From Kocuria soli (GTDB taxonomy: Bacteria; Actinomycetota; Actinomycetes; Actinomycetales; Micrococcaceae): DNA of 64,000 bases. Positions 1 through 11,336 of this stretch are shown here, piece after piece; within the stretch, counting starts at the first letter, position 1, and every line of letters starts with the position of its first letter. The DNA is taken from positions 1-64,000 of the forward strand of contig NZ_RKMF01000011.1 in assembly GCF_003797835.1 (NCBI RefSeq), given 5' to 3'. A model generated the notes under the pieces. That model was not told the origin of the DNA and did not search any database. It was given only the letters and a program-made list of their open reading frames with translations. Made by a program: the position numbers and the translations under genes.

Positions 1-102
1 CGGCGGCGCACTGATGTGCTCTACGCGATGCTGCGGGATGGCACTCTGTACGAAGACCCGACCACGCCTTCGGCGCCGTCGTCAGTCGCTCTGGCGGCTT
101 GA
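1..102 (+). pseudogene. 3' end of an IS110-family transposase gene (partial at window edge)
   Basis: An open frame enters from the left edge and stops at a TGA at 100-102, giving 33 residues. It contains TDVLYAMLRDGTLYE, which closely resembles the extreme C-terminus of actinobacterial IS110-type (DEDD) transposases. The rest of the gene lies outside the window, so I cannot say whether the element is intact or a remnant. No terminal repeat or target duplication is visible between its stop and the palindrome at 126. The family call rests on one short motif. Confidence 0.6.
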
Positions 103-125
103 CGAAAACCATAGAGGCACCCCCC

Positions 126-188
126 CGCTGAACCCTCGCGAAACTCCCGCATCGAGGCCTGATGCGGGAGTTTCGCGAGGGTTCAGCG
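126..188. repeat. Long perfect palindrome, copy 1
   Basis: Two perfectly complementary 28-base arms (126-153 and 161-188) surround a 7-base loop. The core is CCTCGCGAAACTCCCGCATC. A near-identical copy lies at 810-874 and the two bracket the GyrI-like gene. It could act as a terminator for the transposase gene on its left, although no T-run follows either arm. It could also be a REP-like interspersed repeat. IS110-family elements and REP-associated transposases are known to associate with such palindromes. Confidence 0.85.
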
Positions 189-269
189 GAGTGACGGCCT
201 CCCGGTGCGGTCGCGGGACGCCGTAGAGTCGCAGTCGACAGCAGCTACCTCGCACCCCAGGAGTCCGAC

Positions 270-770
270 ATGAACACCTCCGTCGCACCGGAGCCGTTCG
301 ACGGCGTCGTCGTAATCGATGCAGTCGCGACCCCCACCGTCGTTGCCCGCGAGCAGGACCTACCCATGACCCCGGAGGCGATGTCGGGCTTCTACGACGC
401 GACCTTCCGCAGCATCTTCCCGGCGCTGGACGCGCAGGGGATTCAACCGGTCGGACCCGCGTTCGGGCTGCACACACGGATGCCTTCGGAAACCGTGGAC
501 ATCGAAGCCGGTGTTCCCGTGGACCGCGTCCCGCAAGAACTTCCTGACGAGCTGGTGGCCTCCGAACTGCCTGCGGGCAAGGTCGTGGCCACGACCTACA
601 TCGGCGGGTACGACGGTCTCGGCGAGGCATGGGGCGCGTTCATGCAGGCCGTGGTGGAGTCCGGACACACGCCGACGTTCCCGCTGTGGGAGGTCTACGT
701 GACGGAACCGAGCCCCGAAGGCGATCCTGCAGCCATGCGCACCGATCTGTTCACCCGCGTCGAGGACTGA
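270..770 (+). CDS. GyrI-like small-molecule-binding domain protein
   Basis: The 166-residue protein looks like a stand-alone GyrI-like/effector-binding domain, the SHS2-type ligand-binding fold also found at the C-terminus of AraC and MerR regulators. Supporting features are the early segment VVAREQDLPM, the mid-protein stretch GVPVDRVPQE and ATTYIGGYDGLGEAW, a typical family block, followed by a WEVYVTEP strand near the end. There is no DNA-binding domain or membrane segment. An AGGAG at 259-263 sits six bases before the ATG. The gene stands alone between two copies of a long palindrome and converges on the CoA-transferase operon. Family members bind or hydrolyse small cytotoxic molecules; the ligand here is unknown. 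Confidence 0.75.
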   Translation: MNTSVAPEPFDGVVVIDAVATPTVVAREQDLPMTPEAMSGFYDATFRSIFPALDAQGIQPVGPAFGLHTRMPSETVDIEAGVPVDRVPQELPDELVASELPAGKVVATTYIGGYDGLGEAWGAFMQAVVESGHTPTFPLWEVYVTEPSPEGDPAAMRTDLFTRVED

Positions 771-809
771 GCACGTAGACAGGATCCACCGCTCCGGCGC
801 CATCATTCA

Positions 810-874
810 CCGCCGAACCCTCGCGAAACTCGCGCATCGAGGTCTGATGCGGGAGTTTCGCGAGGGTTCGGCGG
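810..874. repeat. Long palindrome, copy 2
   Basis: Arms of 29 bases (810-838 and 846-874) with one mismatch surround a 7-base loop. The core differs from the copy at 126-188 by only a few bases. It lies between the convergent GyrI-like gene (stop at 770) and scoB (stop at 887), where it could act as a two-way terminator. The shared core and loop size show that it is a repeat family and not just a chance terminator. Confidence 0.85.
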
Positions 875-886
875 ATTGAGACCGGG

Positions 887-1579
887 TCAGGCGTCCGAAA
901 GCGGAACGGCCGTCAGGGCCTGAACCTGTTCACGGGTGACACCCGGGGCAGCTTCCACCAGGACCAGGCGGGGGTCGGCGTCGGTGCCGACGACGTCGAT
1001 GACCGCAAGGTCTGTGATGATGCGGTTGACCACGGCGCGCCCGGTCAGGGGCAAGGTGCACGTGGGCAGGATCTTGGGCGTGCCGTCCTTGGCGCAGTGA
1101 TCCATCAACACGATCACCTTGCCCGCACCGTGCACCAGATCCATGGCACCGCCCATGCCCTTGACCATCTTGCCGGGCACCATCCAGTTGGCCAGGTCGC
1201 CGTTGGCGGAGACCTGCATGGCTCCCAGGACGGCCACGTCGATCTTGCCGCCGCGGATCATCCCGAAGGACAGCGCCGAATCGAAGAAGGCCGCCCCCGG
1301 CAGGACCGTGACGGTTTCCTTGCCGGCGTTGATCAGGTCGGGGTCGAGCTGCTCCTCGCGTGGGTAGGGGCCCACACCCAGGATCCCGTTCTCGGACTGG
1401 AGCACCACCGTGCGACCGGACGGGATGTGGTTGGGAATCAGCGTGGGCATGCCGATCCCCAGGTTCACGTAGGAACCGTCCGGAAGCTCGTGGGCGGCAC
1501 GGGCCGCCATCTGGTCCCTGCTCCAACCGGTGGACCGGACGGGCGGGGTGGTGTCGGCGTCGTGGGTCTGCTGTGTCAT
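887..1579 (-). CDS. scoB: 3-oxoacid CoA-transferase, subunit B
   Basis: This 230-residue protein is the catalytic subunit of a two-subunit class I CoA-transferase. It moves CoA from succinyl-CoA to a 3-oxoacid through a glutamyl-CoA thioester. The catalytic motif SENGILG is at residues 62-68, with Glu63 the expected nucleophile, preceded by [12 protein letters not shown]. The start overlaps the stop of scoA by four bases (ATGA), and a GGAGGAG lies just upstream, so the subunits are translationally coupled. With the thiolase gene upstream it fits acetoacetate use. A 3-oxoadipate role (PcaJ-like) cannot be excluded, since the families are close and no other aromatic-degradation gene is in view. 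Confidence 0.92.
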   Translation of the reverse strand: MTQQTHDADTTPPVRSTGWSRDQMAARAAHELPDGSYVNLGIGMPTLIPNHIPSGRTVVLQSENGILGVGPYPREEQLDPDLINAGKETVTVLPGAAFFDSALSFGMIRGGKIDVAVLGAMQVSANGDLANWMVPGKMVKGMGGAMDLVHGAGKVIVLMDHCAKDGTPKILPTCTLPLTGRAVVNRIITDLAVIDVVGTDADPRLVLVEAAPGVTREQVQALTAVPLSDA

Positions 1580-2388
1580 GACTCTGCTCCTCCCGAGGTG
1601 TGCTCAGTGGCGGGACGGACCGTGCGTTTCTCGATCGGTTTGTCGATCTGGGACCCCACTTCCACGACACGGTGGACGTACACGCCGGGCAGATGGACCG
1701 TGTCCGGGTCCAGCTCCCCCGGTTCCACGAGTTCCTCCACCTGGGCGATGCACACCCGACCGGCCATGGCCGCCGGGGGTGAGAACTGCCGGGCCGCCTT
1801 GTTGAACACCAGGTTCCCGTGGCGGTCACCCCTCAGGGCGTGGACCAGCGCGAAATCGGTCACCAGCGCTTCCTCCAGGACATACTGCTGTTCCTCCAGT
1901 CCTGCTGCAGGGCCCGGGGTGAACGGGTGGAGGGGCTTGGGCGAGGATGCCTTGAGAACGTTCCCGTCGGCGTCGTAGCGCATGGGCAGCCCACCGTCCG
2001 CGACCTGGGTGCCCACCCCCGTGCGAGTGAAGAACGCCGCGATGCCGGATCCGCCGGCCCGCAGTTTCTCCGCCAGGGTGCCCTGCGGGACCAGCTCCAC
2101 CTCCAGCTCGCCCTCTAGGTACTGCCGCGCGAACTCCTTGTTCTCCCCCACGTAGGAGGAGGTCATCTTGGCGATCCGGCCGGCTTTGAGCAAAATGCCC
2201 AGGCCCCAGTCGTCCACCCCGCAGTTGTTGGACACCACACTCAGGTCCTTGGCGCCGTGGTCCAGCAACGCCTTGATGAGCTGCATGGGGTTCCCGGACA
2301 GGCCGAATCCGCCGACGGCCAGCGAGGCCCCGTCGGGTATGTCGGCCACGGCCTGGGCCGGGGTGGCCACGGTCTTGTCCAGTGTCAC
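1576..2388 (-). CDS. scoA: 3-oxoacid CoA-transferase, subunit A
   Basis: The 270-residue partner subunit of the CoA-transferase has the N-terminal CoA-binding loop [10 protein letters not shown] (about residues 25-34) and the conserved [11 protein letters not shown] stretch. It starts with GTG, with AAGGAT about six bases upstream. It is the middle gene of thiolase-scoA-scoB: 57 bases separate it from the thiolase gene and its end overlaps scoB. The C-terminal tail reads [13 protein letters not shown] and shows no extra domain. The acid substrate (acetoacetate or 3-oxoadipate) is not fixed by the sequence. SCOT-type use of acetoacetate is favoured because the subunit B motif and the thiolase are both of the acetoacetyl type. 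Confidence 0.92.
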   Translation of the reverse strand: MTLDKTVATPAQAVADIPDGASLAVGGFGLSGNPMQLIKALLDHGAKDLSVVSNNCGVDDWGLGILLKAGRIAKMTSSYVGENKEFARQYLEGELEVELVPQGTLAEKLRAGGSGIAAFFTRTGVGTQVADGGLPMRYDADGNVLKASSPKPLHPFTPGPAAGLEEQQYVLEEALVTDFALVHALRGDRHGNLVFNKAARQFSPPAAMAGRVCIAQVEELVEPGELDPDTVHLPGVYVHRVVEVGSQIDKPIEKRTVRPATEHTSGGAES

Positions 2389-2445
2389 GGTCAGATCCTT
2401 TCGACGGGCACGTGCTCAGACAGCACGGAGGGTGGTAAGGGCTGC

Positions 2446-3666
2446 TCAGCGGCTGAGCAGGAGCGCATCGCCCTGGCCCCCGCCTCCGCACAGGGCGACG
2501 GCGGCCCGGCCGCTCCCCCGCCGGGACAGTTCCAGGGCCGCGGTCAGCACCAACCGGGCACCGGAGGCACCGATCGGATGGCCCAGAGCGATCGCTCCGC
2601 CGTGGATGTTGGTCTGCTCCAGCGGATAGTCCAGGTCCACCAAGGACTGGCAGGCCACCGCCCCGAAGGCCTCGTTGATCTCCACGAAATCCAGGTCGGC
2701 AACCGACCATTCCGTCTTGTCCACCGCCGCCTGAATGGCCCGCGACGGCTGGGAGTGCAGGGAGGAATCCGGCCCGGCCACCTGCCCGGCCGCCCCCACA
2801 GTGGCCAGGGCCTCCCACCCGTGTGCCTGCGCCGTCGCACGCGAGGTGACGACGACGGCGGCCGCACCGTCCGACAGCGGGGACGAGTTCCCCGCGGTGA
2901 TGGAGGCTTCCGAGCCCGATCCGAAGGCGGGACGCAGCTTTCCGAGGGACTCCACGGTGGCCTCCGCACGAACCCCCTCGTCCTGCTCCACCAGGGCGGG
3001 GTCACCCTTGCGTTGGGGAATCTCCACCGGCGCGATCTCCTGGGCGAACACCCCGGCGGCCTGGGCTTCGGCGGCCCGTTGATGGGATCTTGCGGCGACG
3101 TCGTCCTGCTCGCGTCGGTCGAGGGCCAACTGCGCGTTGCCCTCCTCGGTCAGCTCCCCCATGGCCTGACCCGTCATGGCGTCGGTCAGTCCGTCATGGG
3201 CCACGGCGTCGAGCATGCCGACGGTTCCGTACTTGTGCCCGCCGCGTGATCCGGGAAGCAGGTGCGGCGCGTTGGTCATGGACTCCTGGCCGCCCGCGAC
3301 GACCACGGAGGCTTCCCCCAGTCGGATCAACCGGGCGGCGTCGATCACGGCCGTCAGGCCGGACAGGCACACCTTGTTGATCGTGAGGGCGGGAACGTCC
3401 CATCCGATTCCGGCGGCGATGGCCGACTGCCGCGCCGGGTTCTGCCCGCATCCGGCCTGGACCACCTGCCCCATGATGACCGTGTCCACCTCGGAGGGGT
3501 CCACTCCGGAGCGCTCGAGGGCCGCGCGGATCGCGTGCGCCCCCAGGTCCGTGGCCCGCAGGGAGGCCTGTGCCCCGAGCAGACGGGTGAACGGGGTCCG
3601 GGCTCCGCCCACGATCACCACGTCCGTTGCGGACGAATCGGGTCCCGCGGAGTCGGTTCGGGTCAT
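2446..3666 (-). CDS. Acetyl-CoA acetyltransferase (thiolase)
   Basis: A 406-residue thiolase. The nucleophilic Cys is in NKVCLSG (Cys100 from the chosen start), the His motif is GGAIALGHPIGASGAR, and the second catalytic Cys is in LCGGGGQGDALLL. Thiolases cleave acetoacetyl-CoA to two acetyl-CoA, or run in reverse. The start is placed at 3666 because AGAGGAGG lies just upstream; a further in-frame ATG at 3744 would add 26 residues that look unlike thiolase. The gene leads an operon with scoA and scoB, giving activation then cleavage of a 3-oxoacid. A 3-oxoadipyl-CoA thiolase role is the alternative. Confidence 0.93.
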   Translation of the reverse strand: MTRTDSAGPDSSATDVVIVGGARTPFTRLLGAQASLRATDLGAHAIRAALERSGVDPSEVDTVIMGQVVQAGCGQNPARQSAIAAGIGWDVPALTINKVCLSGLTAVIDAARLIRLGEASVVVAGGQESMTNAPHLLPGSRGGHKYGTVGMLDAVAHDGLTDAMTGQAMGELTEEGNAQLALDRREQDDVAARSHQRAAEAQAAGVFAQEIAPVEIPQRKGDPALVEQDEGVRAEATVESLGKLRPAFGSGSEASITAGNSSPLSDGAAAVVVTSRATAQAHGWEALATVGAAGQVAGPDSSLHSQPSRAIQAAVDKTEWSVADLDFVEINEAFGAVACQSLVDLDYPLEQTNIHGGAIALGHPIGASGARLVLTAALELSRRGSGRAAVALCGGGGQGDALLLSR

Positions 3667-3798
3667 GGCGGCCTCCTCTGAACTGCTTGCCGGGCGGTGT
3701 CTCCTCCCAGCTTCTTCGTTCATTGTGATGGACGCCACGGACAAAAGTGCAAGCGCGCAGCCGAACGGTTGTGCTGATCTACAACGACCGCTGGTGCA

Positions 3799-4974
3799 TC
3801 ACCGCGAACGGTTCATGCCCTTCCGGGCAGCCAGCACCCACGCGATTTCGACGACCGTGTTCAGGTTCTGGGTGTCCACCCCCGTCAGGTCCTCGTAGCG
3901 TCGCAGTCGATACCGCAGGGTGTTCACGTGCACCGGGATGGCGGCCGCGGCCCGCGCGATGTTGAGGTCGTTGTCCAGGTAGGCGGCCAAGGACTCCAGG
4001 AGCAGGTCGCCGAACGTTCCGTGGGCTTGGACCGGGGCCAGGAGGCGCTGCTCGAGGACCCGGGTGGTGTCCGGACTGGTTGCCACACCCGATCGCCAGG
4101 ACAGGCGTTCAAGGTCCACAGCTGCGCCAAGTCCCGTGGCCAAGGCGGCTTCGTGCACCCGAGTTGCGGTCAGGTAGGAGCGTGGCAGGTCCTCCGGCAC
4201 GACGGCGGGCCCCACGGCCAGGAGCAGCTCGACCGGGACCTGGGGGACGGCGCCCTCGTCGGGAAGGATGCCGACCGCGGCCGAGCCGTACGGTGCGGCC
4301 AATGCCCCGGGTACGGACGCGAGGACGAACTGCACCAGACCCGTGGGGTCAAGTCCCTCCTGCTGAAGACGCGTCAGGTGGAAGGCGCGGACCGCGCGAT
4401 CCGTGGGCACCGCGTAGGCGGTGACGCCGCGCCGCAGTTCCACCGGCTCATGCCCGCGCACCACGGCGTCCACGATCCACTGCAGTCTCCGAGCGGAGTC
4501 CGCGGCCGCGGCCGCGATCCCCTGTTCCTGGTAGACCCGCAGCGCTCTCGAGGAGAATGCGTCGGCCAGCGCCCACAGCCCGGTGCTGAAGGACAACGCC
4601 TCCGAAGCCGTGACCCCGTGTGTGGGCGCCAGTGCCAGCAGACGTTCGAGAATCACGGACATGCTGACCCGGAACCCGGAGAGCACGCTGCCCAGCGACA
4701 CCCCCTGGGCCAGCCGCTCCGTGGCCAGTTCCTCGGCCTCGGTCAGGTCCTCGCCGGTCGGTACGTGCCCGTCGCGGATCACCTGCGTGCTCAGCCGGAT
4801 GTTGCGCCGGGTCGAACGTTCCAGGGAGTCGGTCGAGACGCCGTCGTACCCGGGCACCGTGTCCAGGAGGATCCGGACGGTGTCGGCCACGATGGACTCA
4901 TCCGCCCGCAGTGCATCGACGAGCGCGCTGATGGCCCCTTCGGGTCCGGGGCCTTCCGACGTGTCCTGGTCCAT
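3799..4974 (-). CDS. PucR/CdaR-family transcriptional regulator
   Basis: This 391-residue protein ends in the PucR-type helix-turn-helix: DNDLNIARAAAAIPVHVNTL followed by RYRLRRYEDLTGV (about residues 335-370). The rest is a long helical/GGDEF-like region typical of CdaR regulators, without a recognisable PucR N-terminal receptor domain. It sits 132 bases upstream of the thiolase-scoA-scoB operon on the same strand, so it may respond to the acid substrate and control that operon; this is inferred from position only. No operator was identified in the intervening sequence. The start is followed by the acidic run DQDTSEGPGPEG. Confidence 0.8.
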   Translation of the reverse strand: MDQDTSEGPGPEGAISALVDALRADESIVADTVRILLDTVPGYDGVSTDSLERSTRRNIRLSTQVIRDGHVPTGEDLTEAEELATERLAQGVSLGSVLSGFRVSMSVILERLLALAPTHGVTASEALSFSTGLWALADAFSSRALRVYQEQGIAAAAADSARRLQWIVDAVVRGHEPVELRRGVTAYAVPTDRAVRAFHLTRLQQEGLDPTGLVQFVLASVPGALAAPYGSAAVGILPDEGAVPQVPVELLLAVGPAVVPEDLPRSYLTATRVHEAALATGLGAAVDLERLSWRSGVATSPDTTRVLEQRLLAPVQAHGTFGDLLLESLAAYLDNDLNIARAAAAIPVHVNTLRYRLRRYEDLTGVDTQNLNTVVEIAWVLAARKGMNRSR

Positions 4975-4995
4975 GGCCGATCCTCGGGCCCGTGC

Positions 4996-5961
4996 TCACA
5001 GCCCCTTGGTGCGCTTGACCTTGGTGGGGTCGTCCAGATCGGCCGGGTCGTCCAGTTCGGGGTCGTACTCCGGGACGTACTTCTCGCCCTTGGCGGCCGC
5101 TTCTTCGGCGGCCTTCCTGCGCTCGTCGCGCTTCCAGTACAGCCGCCGTTCCACGCGCTCGTTTTGTTCACGCTGCACGTCGGCCGCCGGGCGGTCACGC
5201 AGCTTGGCCACGGCCCCCACGGAGGGGCCGTCGTAGACGATCTTCCCGTGTTCCAGCACGATCCCGCGCTCACAGATGTCCATGATCAGGTCCAGGTCGT
5301 GAGAGACGACGACGAGCGTCTTGCCCCGGCGCACCAGGTCCTTGATGCGGCTGATGCACTTCTTCTGGAAGGGCTCGTCACCCACGGAGAGGATCTCGTC
5401 CACCAGGAAGACTTCCGGATCCGTGTGGATCGCGACAGCGAAGGCCAGGCGCAGGTACATGCCCGAGGAGTAGAACTTCACCTCGGTGTCGATGAACTCC
5501 CCGATCTCGGAGAAGGCCACGATGTCGTCGAACTTGGAATCGATCTCGGCCTTGTCCATGCCCAGGATCGCACCGTTGAGGTACACGTTGTCGCGACCGG
5601 TGAGATCGGGGTGAAAGCCCGCGCCGACCTCGATCAGGCCCGCAACCTTGCGGCGGGTACCCACATAACCTTCGTCCGGGTGCATGACCCCGGAGATCAT
5701 CTTGAGCGTGGTGGACTTCCCGGAGCCATTGAAGCCCAGCAGGGCAACGGTTTCGCCGTCGTGGATGTCGAAGGAGACATCGTCCAGGGCCTTGAACTTC
5801 TCGGACAGGTCACCCTTTCGGCCCTTGGCGATCCACATGACCGCTTCCTTGATGGACCGCGTATGCCGCAGCGTGAACCACTTGGACATGTGGTCCGAAC
5901 GGATGGCCACCGTTTCCTCGCTGAAGGTGACGCCCGGTTTCTTGAACGGAATGGTTGTCAT
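4996..5961 (-). CDS. ABC exporter ATPase for a cell-surface polysaccharide (Wzt/RfbE-like)
   Basis: The 321-residue ATPase has a Walker A GFNGSGKST (residues 76-84), a signature segment YSSGMYLRL (164-172) and a Walker B VFLVDEI (184-190). This set and the N-terminal SKWFTLRHTRSIKEA are typical of Wzt/RfbE/TagH polysaccharide exporters. After the ABC domain a charged tail rich in Arg, Glu and Lys (about residues 240-321) replaces the sugar-binding domain of larger Wzt proteins. The start is set at 5961, with AGGAG upstream; the longer frame to 6102 would overlap the permease gene. It follows the permease gene by a few bases and pairs with it. Substrate inferred from neighbours: a galactofuranose polymer. 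Confidence 0.9.
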   Translation of the reverse strand: MTTIPFKKPGVTFSEETVAIRSDHMSKWFTLRHTRSIKEAVMWIAKGRKGDLSEKFKALDDVSFDIHDGETVALLGFNGSGKSTTLKMISGVMHPDEGYVGTRRKVAGLIEVGAGFHPDLTGRDNVYLNGAILGMDKAEIDSKFDDIVAFSEIGEFIDTEVKFYSSGMYLRLAFAVAIHTDPEVFLVDEILSVGDEPFQKKCISRIKDLVRRGKTLVVVSHDLDLIMDICERGIVLEHGKIVYDGPSVGAVAKLRDRPAADVQREQNERVERRLYWKRDERRKAAEEAAAKGEKYVPEYDPELDDPADLDDPTKVKRTKGL

Positions 5962-5966
5962 GTCTC

Positions 5967-6833
5967 TCAGAGCTCCTGGGCGAAGTTGCCCTCGTAGCGG
6001 CGGAAGAGGAAATCGCCGAGGAACAGGGTGCCGAAGGCGATCAACAGGGCAACGGGCGTCCAAATGGTCATCAGATGGGCGGGCACGTGCCAGTGCTGCC
6101 ACAGCTCCGTGGAGGGGAGCCAGAACCCGTAATGGAACAGTTCAACGGCCACCGTGAGCGGATTGGCGAAATAAATGTAGTAGAACCAGGCCGGCATCTT
6201 TTCCTGGACCATGGTGAACAGGTAAAGCACCGGGGAGGCCCAGGTGGCCACCATCATGATCATGTCCACGAAATTCTCGGCATCGCGGAAGAAGACGTTG
6301 AAGGTGGCAAAGATCATGCCCAGTCCCAGTGCGAAGACCGCCACAATCACGCAGCCCGCGATCATGCACAGGAACTGTTTGAAATTCGGGTGCCAACCGG
6401 AGGCGAGACAGGCGATCAACAGGATCAGCAGCTGCGGTACGAAATGCACCAGCGCCACGAACAAGTTGGACACCGGGAACAACTGCCTGGGGAGGTAGAT
6501 CTTCTTGAGCAATCCCCCGTTGTCCGTGATCGACCGAGAAGAATTACCGAAGATCTCTCCGAAGAAATTGATCAAGACAATTCCGGAGAACAAATAGATC
6601 GCATAGTTCTCCAGGCCCTTGTTGAGCTCCAGGAAAATACCCATGGCGATGTAGAAGACACCGAACTGCACGGCCGGCTTCAGGTACGACCACAGCAGGC
6701 CCAGCACCGTGCCCCGGTACCGGATCTGGATCTCCTTGTCCACGACCAGACGCAGCAGATAGCGGTTGCGGAACACGTCCAGCAGGCCCCTGCCCTTGCC
6801 CGGGGTCATCAACTCCGGCGCGGATGTACTCAT
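5967..6833 (-). CDS. ABC exporter permease for a cell-surface polysaccharide (Wzm/RfbD-like)
   Basis: This 288-residue ABC-2 permease has about six membrane spans. It carries the family N-terminal motif VVDKEIQIRYRGTVLGLLWS followed by a Pro-rich short loop, then SGIVLINFFGEIF and NGGLLKKIYLPRQLFPVSN, which are typical of the Wzm/RfbD/TagG group. The ATG at 6833 has AGGAG five bases upstream; an upstream ATG at 6914 has no support. It is transcribed with the ATPase gene downstream and with glfT2 and glf upstream, so the transported glycan is probably a lipid-linked galactan made by those enzymes. Confidence 0.9.
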   Translation of the reverse strand: MSTSAPELMTPGKGRGLLDVFRNRYLLRLVVDKEIQIRYRGTVLGLLWSYLKPAVQFGVFYIAMGIFLELNKGLENYAIYLFSGIVLINFFGEIFGNSSRSITDNGGLLKKIYLPRQLFPVSNLFVALVHFVPQLLILLIACLASGWHPNFKQFLCMIAGCVIVAVFALGLGMIFATFNVFFRDAENFVDMIMMVATWASPVLYLFTMVQEKMPAWFYYIYFANPLTVAVELFHYGFWLPSTELWQHWHVPAHLMTIWTPVALLIAFGTLFLGDFLFRRYEGNFAQEL

Positions 6834-6935
6834 CCTTGCTCCTTGGACTTCAGTCTTCGTCGTCGTCAAATTCTGCATGCACGTGGCCGACCACCGTCGA
6901 GGGCGGTCGGCCACGGGATCAACCCAGAGGCTCGA

Positions 6936-10174
<3,239 letters not shown>

Positions 10175-10343
10175 TCACCTGGCGGATCTCCGGGGGGTTC
10201 TTTGCAGGCGCGCACGGGCACCAGTTCGGCATTATGCCCAAAAGTACCGGAGTCCGCCGCGCCCGGCGGGCACCCCACGCGCGACGGGCGGCGTGAGCCC
10301 ATTCACGCGGGCCGCGTCGCCAACGACGACATCAGCGCGCGAT

Positions 10344-10784
10344 TCACCGGAGGTCCGCACGGACCTCCTGCGTGGTCCAGTCCACGACGGGCCGGGTGAA
10401 CAGGCACAACATGGCGACGACCGCAGCCACCGCCAACGCCACGGCACCCAGGGTGCTGAACGGACGCACGATGGCACCGGCCGCGACCAAGGAGAACAAC
10501 TGCGCGGTGAAAGCCGCGGCCCGCGGCCAGCGTTTGCCGTGCCACAGACCCCGCGCCGCATTCGTAAGCCACAGGCAGCCACCGCCGAAGACCACGGTCA
10601 GGAAGATCGCACCGGGAACGGACCACACCTCACCCGTGACCATCGCGTAGAGCATGAAGGCCGCCCCGATTCCCAGGACCAACGCCTGGACTGCCACGAT
10701 CATCACGAGCGGTACCAGGGCCTGGGGACGAACGCTCGGGCGGCGACCGTCGTCAGGGTTCGGGCTGGACACGGTGGGGGGCAC
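10344..10784 (-). CDS. Small four-span membrane protein of unknown function
   Basis: From a GTG at 10784, preceded by GAGGAG, the frame gives 146 residues. After a polar, Pro-rich head of about 25 residues there are four hydrophobic stretches: VPLVMIVAVQALVLGIGAAF, VPGAIFLTVVFGGGCLWLT, FTAQLFSLVAAGAIV and LGAVALAVAAVVAMLCLF. It ends with a charged tail (TTQEVRADLR). Small membrane proteins of this layout are common in Micrococcales, but I do not recognise a named family. It lies between glf and whiB1 and diverges from whiB1. An upstream ATG at 10901 exists but adds unlikely sequence over the whiB1 promoter region. Confidence 0.65.
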   Translation of the reverse strand: MPPTVSSPNPDDGRRPSVRPQALVPLVMIVAVQALVLGIGAAFMLYAMVTGEVWSVPGAIFLTVVFGGGCLWLTNAARGLWHGKRWPRAAAFTAQLFSLVAAGAIVRPFSTLGAVALAVAAVVAMLCLFTRPVVDWTTQEVRADLR

Positions 10785-10877
10785 GGAACTCTCCTCGAGG
10801 CAATGGTCTGCGTCGACCCTACACACAGGCCCACACGCAGGGGCGTCAAGTGATGTGACGAACCTCCCAAACCCCTT

Positions 10878-10894
10878 GTTCACGCTGTGTTCAC
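10878..10894 (+). promoter_or_regulatory. Direct repeat GTTCAC-N5-GTTCAC, possible operator upstream of whiB1
   Basis: Two GTTCAC hexamers start 11 bases apart (10878 and 10889), about 140 bases before the whiB1 start. An 11-base period on one face of the helix is the usual layout of sites for OmpR-type response regulators such as MtrA, which is encoded in this window. The stretch could equally serve the divergent membrane protein gene. The regulator identity is inference. Confidence 0.35.
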
Positions 10895-11033
10895 ATGCCA
10901 AAGTCTAGGCAAGTTTTCAGACGTGGCCTCTGGTCGGTTCGCGTCTACCTCGTGCCACTGGCGCATCCCACGAAAATTCGGCGTGATCTGTCATGCCCGT
11001 CGTCGGGAGCGCATTCGAAAGGAGCCATCGCTG

Positions 11034-11282
11034 ATGGATTGGCGCTCTCGCGCAGCCTGCCTCGAGAAGGACCCTGAGCTGTTCTTCCCGGTCGGAAACA
11101 CCGGCCCCGCCCTGCTTCAGATCGAAGAAGCCAAAGCCGTGTGCCGTAGCTGCGCCGTCATGGACGAGTGCCTGAGCTGGGCCATGACCTCCGGCCAGGA
11201 CGCCGGGGTGTGGGGTGGCATGAGCGAGGACGAGCGTCGGGCCCTCAAGCGCCGCAACGCGCGGGCGCGCCGGGCCTCCTGA
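11034..11282 (+). CDS. whiB1: WhiB1-type iron-sulfur transcription factor
   Basis: This 82-residue protein has four cluster-ligating cysteines at 9, 37, 40 and 46 (CRSC, DEC) followed by the GVWGG turn (58-62) and a basic tail KRRNARARR that binds DNA. It matches the WhiB1 subgroup: N-terminal MDWR, DPELFFPVGN, and GGMSEDERRALKRRNARAR. WhiB1 proteins carry a nitric-oxide-sensitive 4Fe-4S cluster and bind the main sigma factor. The ATG at 11034 is chosen because the homology begins there and AAAGGAG lies about nine bases upstream; longer frames are spurious. It converges on pdtaS, the same neighbour as in mycobacteria. Confidence 0.95.
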   Translation: MDWRSRAACLEKDPELFFPVGNTGPALLQIEEAKAVCRSCAVMDECLSWAMTSGQDAGVWGGMSEDERRALKRRNARARRAS

Positions 11283-11336
11283 TCTGAGCTTTCTGGTCTG
11301 AGTCCCCTGCTCTGAGCCTTGGCGCTTGACCAGGCC

